DNA from: Eretmocerus hayati
Lineage: Eukaryota; Arthropoda; Insecta; Hymenoptera; Aphelinidae
Assembly (NCBI GenBank): GCA_029851415.1
Contig: CM056743.1
Coordinates: 75,968,186-76,032,185, forward strand
Reading direction: 5' to 3'
Length of the DNA stretch: 64,000 nt
This document shows positions 46,618-59,248 of the stretch, piece by piece. The stretch's first letter is position 1. Every line of letters begins with the position of its first letter. The notes below the pieces were generated by a model. The model was not told the origin of the DNA. It saw only the letters and a program-made list of their open reading frames with translations, and searched no databases. The position numbers were made by a program, and so were the translations under genes.

Positions 46618-49600
46618 CGAGGGGGAATATGCAGCCTCCGGTCACAAGAAAACCGGCCGCGTCGGGTAGTGGCTTCCAGGGAAGGGGGGCAGGGAAACCG
46701 GAATCGCGACCGGGAAAACAACGCGGTTCGAAGGCGACGCGATACGGTCCTCCACCGGGAGGTCTCGGAACACCGCGCTCGACATCAACGCCCAATCGGC
46801 CCGAGCAGAATGGGCCTTGGAAGGAAGTGGTGTCAAAGAAACAAGCGAGAAGGGCAAAGAAGAGCGGTAGATCGGACGATGCCGCCGGGAAGAAAGCGAA
46901 AATGAAGCCAAGAAGGGTGAAGCCCGAAGCCGTCCTCGTTACGGCCAAACAAGGTGGGCTAACCTACGCAGACATGCTGCGCAGGATAAAAACGGATGAC
47001 CTCGATGAAGAAGTGGGCTCCAAGGTCACGGGCATCCGCAAGACCCAAGAAGGCCAAGTCCTTCTTGAACTCAAGAAGGGCACCGATGTCGCCGCCGTCA
47101 AGGCAGCCTTGGCACCAGTCGTCGGGCAAGAAGGAGCTGTCCACTGTCTAGCAAACAGCACGACCCTCGAGGTTCTCGGAGTCGACTACGATGTCGACAT
47201 AATCAAGGTGCGGGATGCCCTCGCGAAGGCCCTACCAGAAAACGAGAAGGGTTCCGTTGTAGTCAAGTCCATCCGGAGTGGCTACCGCGGCACCCAAACC
47301 GCTGTTGTCTCGATCGCAACGAGACTGGCCCACCATCTCCTCGACTGGAAGGAGCCAAAGGTTGGATGGGGCAGAGTCAGGATCCGCGAGAAGGGTGGCA
47401 TCCCACGGTGCTATAACTGCTTAGAGTACGGGCACAAGGCCTCGGGGTGCAAAAAAGAGAAGGCAGAGGAACGGAAACCAAAACTCTGCTTCCAATGCGG
47501 CGAACCAGGGCACCTTGCTGCGATTTGCAAGGAAAAACCAAAATGCCTAAGCTGTGTGGCGATCGGGTCCAAATCTGACCACAGATCTGGGGCCAGCAAC
47601 TGCACTGCGTACCAGAAGGCAAGAACCACATATAGACGCAGGAAGGGAAGAAATGGCTAGCTTCATCCAAGCCAACCTCAGGAAGAGCGGGGACGCAGAC
47701 GATCTCCTACACGCTGTAGCCAAAGAAGGAGGGATCGATGTTCTGATTATCTCCGAACCGCCTCGGAAGCGCGAATTCTCTCGATCCACATTCGATCACT
47801 GGAGGACAGCCGTAATCCAGATCATGAATCCTGCGATCCGTGAGGATGGACCAGCTGTTAGTGGCCGCAGTTTCGCTCGAAAGACCATAGAGGGCACAGC
47901 AGTCTACAGCTGCTACTATTCGCCGTCGCTCAAGATGCACGAATTCGAAGAAGAGCTCCATGACCTAGAAGAGGATGTGAGGCAATGGGGGGGCCCAGTT
48001 ATAATCGCGGGGGATTTCAACTCCAAGGAACCGACTTGGAGCGGGGGGCCGCGTGATAGACGGGGGGTAATACTCGCTGATGCCATGGAGGCATTGGGAT
48101 TAGTGCTCGCGAACGAGACGGGGGTTATCACCTACCACCGACACGACACTCGGTCCAGGGAGGGAGGTTCGTCTTCGGTCCTCGACCTGACGTTCATGAG
48201 CCCGTCGCTCATGGGACGTATGACATCGTGGGAGGTTCTGGACACGGAAACATTGAGTGACCATCAACATATTCGGTTTCGGCTTAGGACTGACAGACAG
48301 AGACAGACGACACACAGACCGCGACCGACGGGGTGGCAGGTACGCAAGCTGGATGAGGGGAAATTCCGGGAATCGATAGGAACAGCCGAAGATCTCCCGA
48401 TGAACATCACCGCGGACGAGGCTGTGGATATGGTGACGACCACCATCACAAGAGCTTGTGACGCATCGATGTCTCGCAAGACAACATCATGCTTTTGGAG
48501 GAAACCAGAGTACTGGATCACCGACGAGATAAAAGCCCTACGAAGAACGAGCAATAAGAAAAGGAGAACCGCGTGGCGATCAAGGAAACTAAAACGACCA
48601 TCACTGGGGGAAGATGATAGGGCGTACAGAGAAGCAAAGAAGGCTCTCGTTCTAGCCATCCGGAGAAGCAAAGAGAAGTGCTGGGGTGAATTGTGCGACA
48701 TGGTCAATGGAGACCCGTGGGGTACGCCATACCGCGTGGTCATGTCCAAGGTCCGACCCCGGAGGGGCAACCCAGCACCGACTGATGCAGCTACCTTGCG
48801 CAGCATCGTGGAAGACCTCTTTCCAGCAGGAGAACCCAGAGTGACATTCCCTCCCGAGAGCGAAGATCCCATCCCGCTCTTTACTATGCAAGAGCTACTC
48901 ATAGCGGCGAAGAGGCTGCCAAACGGCAAGGCCCCTGGCCTGGACGGCATTCCAAACGAGGCTCTGAAACTGGTCTTCAAATACAACCCAGATTTACTCC
49001 TCGACCTCTTCAACATCTGTCTGAGCGCGGGAAATTTCCCGGATAAGTGGAAACGCCAGAAGCTGGTCCTGATACCTAAAGGTCAAGGAGGTCAACGCCC
49101 TCTCAGTATGCTCGACAATATCGGGAAAATGTACGAGAGGATGGTGCTCAACAGGGTAGAAAAAGCCTACGAAGAGAGCGGCGGGCTATCACCAATGCAG
49201 TTTGGGTTCCGGAAGGGACGAAGCACTGTGCACGCGATCGAGGAGGTCCAAGAGCGGGTTCAAGCGTCGGTAGGGAACCCATACCAAGGAAGAGGAGGAT
49301 TCTGTGCCATTATTGCGTTGGACATAAAGAACGCGTTCAACTGCGCGAGCTGGGAGCGAGTCTATCAATCCCAAGCAGGTAAAGTGCCGCCCTATCTACT
49401 AGCCATCACGAGTGACTATCTGCGGAACAGGACACTCGTGTACGACACCGACGAGGGACAAGAGATCCGGGAACTGTCCGCCGGAATTGGACAGGGGTCG
49501 GTTTCCGGGCCGTTCAACTGGAACACCCAGTACGACAGCTTACTGTCTATTGAACTGCCCGAAGGAGTCATAATAGTGGCTTTCGCGGACGACGCGGGGC

Positions 49601-49973
49601 TCATAGTCTGGTCCGACAACGAGGAACTCTTGGGTAGACGCGCAAACGAGGCGCTGGCCCGAGTCTACGAGTGGATGATCAGCAGGCTCCTAGAGCTTGC
49701 TGTCAAGAAGTGCGAAGCAATCGTGGTCACAAGACGCAGGAAGTTTGACTTGCCCCACTTTTACATCAACGGGCAAGAGATCCCACGCAAGACAGAGCTG
49801 AAATACCTCGGCGTATGGCTTGACGACAAGTGGTCGTTCAAGAAGCACATCCAGGAGGCCGCTCAAAAAGCGAGCAGGGTTGGTGCGGCGCTTCAACGGC
49901 TGATGCCGAATATCGGAGGACCCAAGGAAAAGAGGCGCGCACTTCTCAACACCGTCAGCACCTCTATTAGTCA
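46613..49973 (+). mobile_element. Internal fragment of the R1-like element in inverted orientation, fused at both ends
   Basis: This is a near-identical reverse-complement copy of about 39.95-43.31 kb. It contains the ORF1 C-terminal half with zinc knuckles (to 47660) and most of ORF2 (from 47653): endonuclease, RT and FADDAGLIVW. It runs to STSIS, where element C sequence begins. ORF2 is uninterrupted here because the G run at 47987-47993 has seven bases. The left junction shares AAGCGAG between A2 and R1-like sequence, a microhomology join. No poly(A), 5' end or target duplication is present. Confidence 0.9.
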
Positions 49974-51743
49974 TGGCTCCCCATCGTAACTGGCGTGCCC
50001 CAAGGTAGTGTTCTCGGCCCCTTGCTCTTCCTCATCTTCATTAATGATCTTGCTGCGGCACTAACGCATACCAACTGTGCCATATTTGCCGATGACTCAA
50101 GCATATATCTCCATTGCCTCCTCAAAGAGCTCCTTGACCATATTGCACTGATTTCCTTGGATGCTCAAGCAGTTGCCAAGTGGGCCTCAGAAAACGGGCT
50201 CAAACTGAATACCTCAGAAACATCTGTTATGATCCTAGGCAGCAAGCTCTACCTCAAAGACATAAATTTTAGTCAACTGCCGCAGGTCTAAGTCATGGGT
50301 ACCGCTATACCCTTTTCAAATCAGATCAAGAGTCTCGGAATGTTCATCGACCGGTCACTTGATTGGAGCAAACAAATTAATCAAAAGAGCCAGCGGGTCC
50401 ATGGATCCCTGTATTCTCTCAGAATCGCTGCTCGCAGCTTGGCTCGTCCACTTAGGCAGCAACTTGTTAGGAGCTTAGTTTTGCCATACTTCGACTATGG
50501 CTCGGCCTTGCTCACAGGACTGAATAAAGAACAAGACCTGAAGCTCCACCGCTCGCACAATGCATGCATCAGATTCATCTATGGCAATATCCCTCGGCAA
50601 GCCAATGTTACACCCTACCGCCTGAGTCTCGGCTGGCTCTCTGCTCAAAGCCGTAGAGAGTATCTCCTCGGCTCACTTGCTCTTGCCGTGATTAAATACA
50701 GTCAGCCAAAGTTTCTCAGGACTAAGTTTTCTCTGGCCATAGACAACCCTACCCTCCGCCAGTCGGAAAGGAACAACAAAGCGTCCCTTACCTACCGATC
50801 CCCTCGCACTGAAGCCCTGAACCAATCATTCACCATCCGTGCCTCGCATCTCCTCAATAAGCTCCCGTACCTTGACTTTGAAGCAAGCTTGGACAACCTC
50901 AAGAATACTCTACTGAATTTTCTACGAGATCGTGATCGCAATGAGTGGTACGAGCGTGCCTTGCGTGAAGGGCTTGAAGCTACTTCTTCATATCTCCTCG
51001 CTATTCCAAATCAGCCCTCACAGCCAACCTAATTTTACTGCGGATTAAGAGCTCTCCAGCTTTTTGTTGATTCTACTTGTATATATTATAATAGAAATAC
51101 CTATAATTTTCATCATACATTATTCGCATATTATCAGTTTGATTGTTCGGCAAAGTCGTTGTGTTCGGATATATTTCTAGAGCTTTCGAGAACGAGAGAG
51201 GCGAGGCAGAGCAATGAATTTTTCTCTCCTTAAAATCGTATGATTTTGATGCCTGCTGATTGGTACATTCAAAATTCCTAGAAATTTGGCAACATTGCTC
51301 TCCCTCAGTCCCTCTCGGCCTCGACGGCGATCTCGCTTCGGCGAACCGGCAGTTGACCACCGACCGCCGAGCAGGCTAATTATTGTGAGCCTAGCTCAAA
51401 CTCGCGATTTCAAGTGCCGCGAGCTCCATCGCATTTTCTTCGCGAATTGATCTCTCCGCGTCGCGATTTCACCCCTCACTTCCCTCGCGCCTTTTTTTCT
51501 TTAACCAAATGTAGTGAGACGAAAAGTGAATAAATTCAACAGTTTATTCTCACAGAAATCGAGAGTTATAAATTCACGCTTCCACTGCCCTGGCCTCGAG
51601 CACCCCATCGCGATCTTATAATTAATATTCTGGGCTTCAGCCATTCATTGATAAATCTTTATTTCATGCTATGTATACTTCTTAATTGGGCGAATGGGGT
51701 CTCTACCCCCCGTCCTCAATAAAAATCATATCAATCAATCAAT
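49974..51743 (+). pseudogene. CR1/Jockey-type non-LTR retrotransposon C, 3' half with an in-frame stop
   Basis: It starts at the RT core (VPQGSVLGPLLFLIFINDL, IFADDSSIYLHC), meets a TAA at 50289-50291, then continues in the same frame (KSLGMFIDRSLDWSKQIN, SLVLPYFDYGSALLTGLN, RLSLGWLSAQSRREYLL) to a stop at 51032. The 3' UTR follows and ends in a (TCAA)n-type tail at about 51725-51743. The sequence differs clearly from element A. It has no 5' half; that is replaced by R1-like sequence. The long minus-strand open frame at 51073-51360 shows nothing recognisable. Confidence 0.8.
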
Positions 51744-51756
51744 CCCTCTCTCTCTC

Positions 51757-52698
51757 TTTTTTCCTTTTTTTAAAGTGGAATATAAGGAAAAATCTGATGA
51801 CAGGACATCCCACTATTGGATGTCCCACCGGATGGCCATGAGCATTTTCATTTTGCCCACCCGGTGAACCGGATGAGCATGGATCCAGCGCCCGTGTGCC
51901 CTGGGGGCTAAAACCTTCTGCTCTTAGCCCACAGTGTTGGCAAGCCGTCACTGCAGAACTGGGGGCAGCTAACCACTATCTAACCGACCCACCCCGGAAC
52001 CGCGTTAGCATTACTTCAGGGTGGGAGGCGTATCGCGCTCAGGATCGAGCGACTCTCTTTTCTCACGACTCGCAGGCGTTGTTGCTCTTTCTTCGATCTT
52101 TCCTTACTCTTCTCTCTTCGATCTTCTCTCTTCTTTCTCCTCTCTTCTTTCTTCTCCCTTCTTCCTTCCCTCTCCAGTTCATCATATTACTCCTGGAATA
52201 ATTTGAACCTCTTCTGTTTGAATCGGCAGACTCACTGTGATCCGCCTGCTTCGAGGCGCCTCACTTCCCTTTCTTTCTTCTCCTTACGGGTCATCACCAG
52301 CTTAATGTATCCGGTGACTCAGTTCCATGTCTCCTGGTTGCGGAGCAAGTACGAGACGAGGTTCTCAGGTGTTAGTTGAGCACCCAGCCATTCATCCAAC
52401 TCGGCGCGCTCTCTTCGAGTGTCGTTGCACGTGAACAGGGCGTGTTCAGCGTTATCCCAGTTGTTCCCGCATGACTGACATGCTGGGGATGTCCTCTCCT
52501 TGAACCGGGTCAGGTAGGCACCGAAGCAACCGTGGTCACTCAGTGCCTGCGTTGTCCAGTAGTCCATCTCTCCGTGGGCACGTTCCGCCCACTTGGCTAT
52601 ATCACGGATCAACCGGTGCGTCCATCTACCATTCGCAAATGGTGCATCCCACTCAGTTTGCCACTGTTCGAGGGTGGTCTCCTACTCGTTGTCGCGGT
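51757..52698 (-). mobile_element. Diverged R1-like element, 5'-truncated 3' end
   Basis: On the minus strand it encodes only the end of ORF2 (YWTTQALSDHGCFGAYLTRF, CQSCGNNWDNAEHALFTC, WLGAQLTPENLVSYLLRNQE), a stop, then a 3' UTR related to but diverged from the 38.7-39.2 kb one, and a T-rich tail. (TC)n tracts flank it: 51744-51757 on the left and 52698-52713 on the right. Confidence 0.8.
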
Positions 52699-52711
52699 CT
52701 CTCTCTCTCTC

Positions 52712-52713
<2 letters not shown>

Positions 52714-52743
<30 letters not shown>

Positions 52744-53114
52744 GGTGGTTAGAGGGCAAAATCTGCCTCAGGATCCCTCGGATCCGTCCCCAGACACCGG
52801 ACTGGTTCAGCTTACGCGGACTACGCATAGCCCACGCAGGCCATACCAGGCGGGACACGGGTTTGGGTGGGGCCCACCGAGAGGTGGGCCCGGCCGTGTA
52901 ATATCCCTCTCCCCTCGATGTCCGATACCTAGGGCATCGGGCAATCAAGAAGGAGATCCACCTGCATCTACCATCTCATCCCGGAACCGCGTGAGCATTA
53001 CTTCAGGATGAGTGGCATGTCTCGCGCTCGATTGCGAGCGTTCCTCTTCTCCATCTTCTCTCTTCGGCCACTTGTCGGCATCTTCTGTCTTCACTCTTCA
53101 TTGTTCCCTCTCTT

Positions 53115-53118
<4 letters not shown>
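52714..53118 (-). mobile_element. Short 5'-truncated R1-like copy (3' UTR only) between (TC)n tracts
   Basis: It starts with 28 T (poly-A on the minus strand) and the same 3' UTR as the 38.7-39.15 kb element (AAGGTGGTTAGAGGGCAAAA, GGCATGTCTCGCGCTCGATT). The copy ends near 53118 where a (TC)n tract begins. The left side also abuts (TC)n. The spacing tract is shared with the preceding copy. Confidence 0.88.
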
Positions 53119-53175
<57 letters not shown>

Positions 53176-53182
53176 CTCTCTC
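53119..53182. repeat. (TC)n microsatellite
   Basis: A CT run of about 50 bp with a few TTTC interruptions, on the 5' side of the short R1-like copy. Confidence 0.95.
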
Positions 53183-55967
53183 TGTTCTTCTTCCGCTCTA
53201 GAACATGATTCATCAATACACAAAAATTGTGAGCTCCAGGGGCAAGTGCCATTTACCCTTCGATCTTTATAAGGAATGAGTGAGACGCGCCCCCCTCCAT
53301 TCACTTCTCAAAAATACAACTAGGCGATTATGGAATTCCACAAACCATCATCCCGTAGAACATCAGAACTTTGGTCCTCTTATGACACGATTCAAATTCT
53401 TGAATAGAATGAGATCCAATGAAAACATGTTGAGTGCAATTTGATACCATTTAGGATGAACACCATCGATTGTCAGAAGAGTGATCAGAACTCTCATCAG
53501 ATTTCTCTTGTGATACATTCCAACAGAACTTAGCCAAGGATTTTCCAATCATTGTTCATGAAATCATCGAAAGTTCAAGTGGAAAAGAGGAGGGGGGTGA
53601 ATCCTGGAATGAACTCAATCTCATTCAAAAACATTGCTCCTATCGACCTGTGATTCAAATGAATCAAAAAAAGAGACTCCATCGCTGTCAGGTCCAAATA
53701 GTTACCCACTCTTTGTCCGCCTCTTCAGTATGAGGTCGTCGAAAGTGACAAGGAGGGTCACGATCTAGACATCGCAATGAGAAATTATTACAGTTCAGTC
53801 AAATTTGGTGTGAGTAATGGACCATTTTTCTGAAGGCAGAGTCATTTCTTGACATCCAAAAGTTATTATGAAGGAGGTCATCCAAAGTCTGTATTTTGGA
53901 TCTCTCCAGCAAATGTATCAGTATCACACAGTATGGCACGACTTGAAGGAGTGCACCAATTATTATTTCGCATGGCAAAAAGTGACTCTATTCCCAGAAA
54001 GGTGCTTCATCGTTGACACCAAATTTGACTGAACCATAGTTTCCTTCATTCCAGGTCTCATCCTCCCTCTCTTCATCTTCTTGTCGATTGGGGAGAAACA
54101 CACAAGAACAGTCTGATGAGCCTCTGATAAGACTGCTCGATATCACGAATTCAGTTCTTGTTCCTGAAGGCTTCTTCTGGCGAACTACTCATGCCATCTG
54201 CCAGATTCTACTTTTCTGACCGAGGAAGCGTTTTATTGGGAAGATCAACCAGTTTCCCATACATTCCTAAAAGATGGACATAAGAGGTCTCTACACATTC
54301 TACCATATGAGATATCCTGTTCCCATGATGATGGTTCTCTTCGTGGGTTCTCAATCTATGTTACATCTTTCATAATTCCGACCCCATCACTTGGAGTCAA
54401 CATCTTTCATCGAATAATATCTGCAACAATTTCCTGTAGATTTTGGAAATAAAGTACGAAAAGTTACCCCACACAATTTTCAATTGAATACGTCCTCTCT
54501 GAGTGATGGGACGAGGACCGTGGAAGATGATAGGTAAAATGGGATTCCCAGGAGAAAACTTCCAATTATTGAAACAAGACGCACAATCATTGTTGGCATC
54601 CCACCCTGGTAGAAAATGGCTCCGCTCGAGTTTTTCAGCTATCCAGACGGGTCCAACAGGACTCTCTCCGTAATCAACCCTACTGAAGGATGTGCTATCC
54701 TAATTCGGTCCCAGACTCGGAGAATTGGTATGGCGATGGCCGAAAAGAGTGAACATACCCCGATATTTCCGCGGACCAGAACTGATTTTTGGATACACAC
54801 TCACTCAGGGTTCATTCTATGCTGCATAATCCCGATTGGTACTCCAAGTATAATCAAGATGTCGGTAAATCGAAAGTATCGCGAAAAGTAGGTCCAGGTC
54901 CGAGGGAATATCGATGTTTCTTCATTCTCTGTGTTTGCCCCCCCCCCCCCCTATCGCCATACCGACTCTCCGGGTCTGAGCAAAATCAGAGTAGCACATC
55001 TTCTAGCTTAGTAGATTACGAGAAGAATCCCGTTCGATTCATCTCAATAGCTCAAAAACTCCAGTGAAGCGATTTTCTGTCAGGGTTAGATTTTAACAAC
55101 CATAGCTGGATGGCTCATGAGGAGATTCATCTAGAGAAGTTTTTTCTTCATCTTTCGAAAATGTTTGAGAAACTGTATGATTCTCCTCGGTAGAATGCCT
55201 CCTCAGTCAAAATAATAGAATTTGACAGATGAAATATGTAGCTCGTCTGAAGAATCTCTAGGGAACGCGACCAGGTTCCATTATATCGAAGAAGATTGAT
55301 GGGACACGGTGTTCTGATGGATTAAAACTTTATGTGGATCAAAAGGTGCTGGAAGGATCCAACACTCAGAATGCTTAAACTAAATAATATAAGTCAGGAT
55401 ATACTCTCGTCAAGTGTGTGCATACATTCGTGTGGATAAGTTTAGGTGCGAGAATAGCCGCGATGCGGGAAATGTGGGACCGGGAAGTCAAGATGTGGCC
55501 ACGATGGGTGCACGATTCCAGGGTGCAGGCAGCACAGTTGCTCACTGCTTGCCGGGCAGTGGGTAACTGCTGGTTCTTGAGCTGCGAGAGAGACTCGCAG
55601 GGAGGAGCAGGCCGATGATATAATCATCTGATGCCCATGGCGGCTGATAGAATTCAAATATATCACTCACGTGACGTCGAGAGAGAAATCGCGGCCATAA
55701 CACCGTGCTCTTCGCTGTCGAATGTCTCTAGATTGTTCGCAACCTCGAAGTACTCCAACATTCCGTCCTTTTCCCTCATACCAAGCAAACTAGATTGCAT
55801 GCATATACAGTTGAAGACGTGGTCCGTCGGACGGAACAATTTTTACGGGTGTAGAGCGAGGGAGAAACTGAGTGGTTGTCGGAAGCACGCAGATCGCAGA
55901 TCATAGTTCTTCAGTTTATGATGGCGTTGTTGAGTGAAACTCATTGCCGTGGAAGCCTAGTAAATCT
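53183..55967. other. Intergenic region with one inverted repeat, no gene recognised
   Basis: Apart from an inverted repeat near 53.56-54.1 kb and a C-run at about 54940-54951, I see no gene, RNA or known element. The short open frames have no family signature. Confidence 0.35.
53790..54042. repeat. Inverted repeat, likely palindromic MITE relic
   Basis: GTTCAGTCAAATTTGGTGT at about 53794 is mirrored by ACACCAAATTTGACTGAAC near 54017-54035. The blocks containing AGAGTCA(TTTC) and (AAG)TGACTCT also mirror each other. Outer text (GAATCCTGGAATGAA near 53609; TTCATTCCAGGTCTCATCC near 54043) suggests the palindrome extends to about 53560-54110. Confidence 0.6.
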
Positions 55968-57805
55968 CCCTTCCATCTGGGTCGACCGGTAGCTTGATGA
56001 GCTTGCACAGAGGTCAGCGATAGGTGGTGGTGATGGCCCTCTCATCGGTCACACGTGTCAGTCCGTCGTTGCCAAGGTGGACTGTGATTACCCATGCCAT
56101 GGTTTACTTGGTTGAAGATTTCAGCTCGTCCGTTACGAGCACCAGGTCTCCGACATTGATTTGGTCCTGGGTGTTGGGTCACTTACCACGTTGTTGAATG
56201 AGATGCATCACCTCCTTGCACGAACGATACGCAACAACAGAAGTTGTTGCGTATCCTTGATTTTCTCTCTCACTTGCATTGAAGAGGATGGCGTGAGTCA
56301 ATGCCGTCGAGCTATTCGAGCAATGCATCGACCGCGCGCCCAATCAAAATTGGTCAGGGGCCCAAACATTCGAGTTGTTCCCATCCAAACTCAGAGAGCA
56401 GAGAGGCCGAAAGTTTATGCAAGCGCCGATGTTGTTACTCAGGTTGATATATTTCTCACAGGTAAGACATGCATCTCCGATTTTGCATTCGAGATGGTAC
56501 TCGGAACTGCGAACAGCAGCCTCCCACTCCTCCAGATTAAAGAGTTCGTAGGAGTGAAAAATCTCACATGACACTTCTCGGATCGAGCTGAACCGCGACT
56601 TCGTTTGGAAAGGCAAATGACTAAGTAAGAATCTCCTTGGTTCCCGCCTCGGGTCTCACGAAGTTCTTAGCATTGTCACAGTACAATCTCGTATAACGTC
56701 CGCCTCGAGACACGTATCTATGGAAAGCTGTTATGAATGCTGCTAAAGTGAGCTCTGGTACCACTTCAACATGCAGAGCCCTTGTGAACATGGAATAACC
56801 CTTCGTCCATGTTGTCTCTCTGCCGCGGTAGAACAAAACTCCGATCGGACCTCCGGAATTGACGCCAGCTGCTTTAAGAGGTATATGCGGGTCGATTCTA
56901 ACTGTTGGTAACGGCGCCATATATCGTTCAAGAGATCTCGTCGCAGAACGTGCGCATGTTACGCAACTTCAATACATACTCTTTGATCAACTTCGATACG
57001 TACCTTGAACCAGTCTAGTCATTCGCGGACTCCACGCCTATCGATGGATGTCGCTCATCATCAATCGAACGACACCGTGCGGAGTAGCCGGATGCATTTC
57101 TCTCACTATATTTCCAACAAGAAGGCTATGATGAGAGAGAATGACCGAATGAGAATCGCCGTGAGCAGAGAGACCGTTCTGCAGTCCACCACCGACGCGT
57201 AAAGTTTCTTGGGCATCGAAAAAGGGACAAAGACGATGAATGCCACTTGATTTTGGGTATTTGTTCGACTTTGACTCGAAAATACTGACCCCTGCTGCAT
57301 AGTGCTGCCATTGTATAACTCCAATGAGATCGATTCTCACGAATTCCATCCCCAATCGATCAAAAATGCCTTCATTCCGATCTTTGGGCTTGCCTCAAGG
57401 ATCAAATCGCCACTTATACATCCAGGCTAGAATCCGAATAACTCCAGCAAACGAACTAATTCTCCCTAAACCACGGTGAACGTATGACTCAGGGTATGTC
57501 GCTTGTACCGCAAGCAGCGTGTGATCTGCATCAAGTATAGATTCAACCGAAGACTGAAGCCATAATCCCCGAGGTCCGTCGAGCCATTCCAAGCCGTCCC
57601 ACTGAAGTTTTGAAGTATGCAATCCATTCACTGATATCCCCCGGGTTGCGCAATCCGCGGAATCATCTCCGGAAACGACGTGACTCCAAGTTGCTCCAGG
57701 GAGCGATGTTTGACTGATACTGATGTGATTAGCCACAAAGGTCCGCCAGCGTGCACGATCATCAGCACACAGCGAAACACTATCGGGGGCTTTCACAATT
57801 GTCAT
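55968..57805 (-). pseudogene. BEL/Pao LTR-retrotransposon pol remnant (RNase H tail, integrase)
   Basis: Read on the minus strand in several frames. The post-RNase H region (WRTFVANHISISQ, SGDDSADCATRGIS, DGLEWLDGPRGLW) is at 57805-57395. The integrase zinc-binding part (RVGGGLQNGLSAHG, HSVILSHHSLLVGNIVREMH) is at 57355-57038. The integrase core (MAPLPTVRIDPHIPLKAAGV, RALHVEVVPELTLAAFITAF, RLYCDNAKNF) is at 56931-56621. Its continuation (EWEAAVRSSEYHLECKIG, GACINFRPLCSLSLD) is at 56616-56344. A C-terminal block (INVGDLVLVTDELKSSTK, NDGLTRVTDERAITTTYR) is at about 56165-55968. Frame changes and stops separate the blocks, so it is inactive. No LTRs, gag or RT were found. Confidence 0.85.
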
Positions 57806-58325
57806 TCGCGTTTTACAATTTCTCCGATTTGGTTACGCACACACGATAGTAGCGTCAAGCCTCGTGCGACCATCAAAATGGCAAAATTCACGTCGGATAC
57901 CGGAGCGCCGCGAGATTCACAAGTTTTTCAGCACTGTGCACTGTCTCACACCCATCTCTATCCGCCTCGAAGGACCAAGTGTTCGCTCATGAGGAGCTCG
58001 TGGATGCGATGGGTGGATAAATCAATACTCACAAACAACGCGGGTTGAGCTAGACAGTATTTTTGATGATCAATTTTCTCAAAAACTGGGCTCATTGCGC
58101 GAGCCCTACAGGAGCGCGTGTGGGTGCTGCGATGTTCAAACGAAGAAGAAGGGAGTGCGCGCGAGGCTCCAAATTTTTGCAGCGGAACTCTCACTTGCGA
58201 CGTAACACTCAGGGCCGTATCAACTGAATTTATACATACAATGTATGATCATATTCAAACAAAGACTCGTCGAGAACATACTTGAAAGTATCATCATTTA
58301 CAATAATTAGAAGCATAGCAATATA
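57806..58325. other. Flank between BEL/Pao remnant and MITE, nothing recognised
   Basis: No motif of RT, protease or gag was recognised upstream of the RNase H tail. This may be older insertion-derived sequence. Confidence 0.35.
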
Positions 58326-59246
58326 CACTACCGGTCAAAAGTCTGAGGACACCTGGGGATCAAGCTGATGATTTTCAGAGTTGGACATCTCAGAACCTAT
58401 TAGTCGTAGAGAGCTCTGCGTGGTCGCATTTTGTAGCTTATATCGAGCAATTTCAAGTCTATTTTGAGTATTTTCCATCCCGCGTATTATACCGGAGACA
58501 CACGAGTTAGAAGAACTACTTTTATCGCAATTTTTCAGGCGACGTAGGAACGCCTGACGTTTCCGGAGAGGTTGTTGGATCGCTATGAGACCGATGACAT
58601 CTACAAGACCATGAAAAGACCTTCGAAATCCATCTTCGAACGTTTCTCAAAGTGGTTCTAGTCCCGAGATCCAAGTGATTCAGTGAGGGAGTTTTTCTCT
58701 CAAAAGATTACACGGTTAATCCGAAAATGATGAGAAACAGCCCAGTCGAAGGTCGGTAGCCTTCATTTTTGATGGCTATCTCTATGTTGAGTCAAACTCT
58801 TGCAGAGATGAGGGTCAGCTGTCCCAAAGTGGGCTGTTTCTCATCATTTTTGGATTGTCAAGGAATTTTTTGGGAGAAAAACTCCCTCACTAAGTCACGT
58901 GGATCTCGGAACTAGAACCACTTTGAGGAACGTTCGAAAACGGATTTTGAAGGTCTTCTCATGGGCTTGGAGATGTCATTGATCTCATAGCGATCTAACA
59001 ATCTCTCCAAAATCGTCAGGCATTCGTACCTTGCTTGAAAAATTGCGAAAAAGTAATTTTTCTGACTCGTGTGTCTCTGGTATAATACGCGGGCTGGAGA
59101 ATACAAAAAATAGATTTGATAGTGCTTGATATGAGCTACGAAATACGACCACGCAGAGCTCTCTACGATCAATAGGTTCTGAGATACCCAACTCTAGAAA
59201 TTATCAGTTTGGTTCTTAGGTGTCCTCAGACTTTTGACCGGTGGTG
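58326..59246. mobile_element. Palindromic MITE with Tc1/mariner-like termini and TA target site
   Basis: It starts CACTACCGGTCAAAAGTCTG and ends with the reverse complement of CACCACCGGTCAAAAGTCTG. TA lies immediately outside each end (58324-58325 and 59247-59248). The ~450-bp arms are inverted copies, seen for example in GAGAGCTCTGCGTGGTCG and its mirror, GATGAGAAACAGCCCA and its mirror, and GGGAGTTTTTCTC and its mirror. There is a ~100-bp centre. No transposase ORF is present. Arms have diverged. Confidence 0.88.
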
Positions 59247-59248
59247 TA

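Noticed and set aside
52532..53304. Ser/Leu/Phe-rich frames over CT and T runs
   Set aside because: They are translations of (TC)n and poly-T tracts at R1-like insertion borders.
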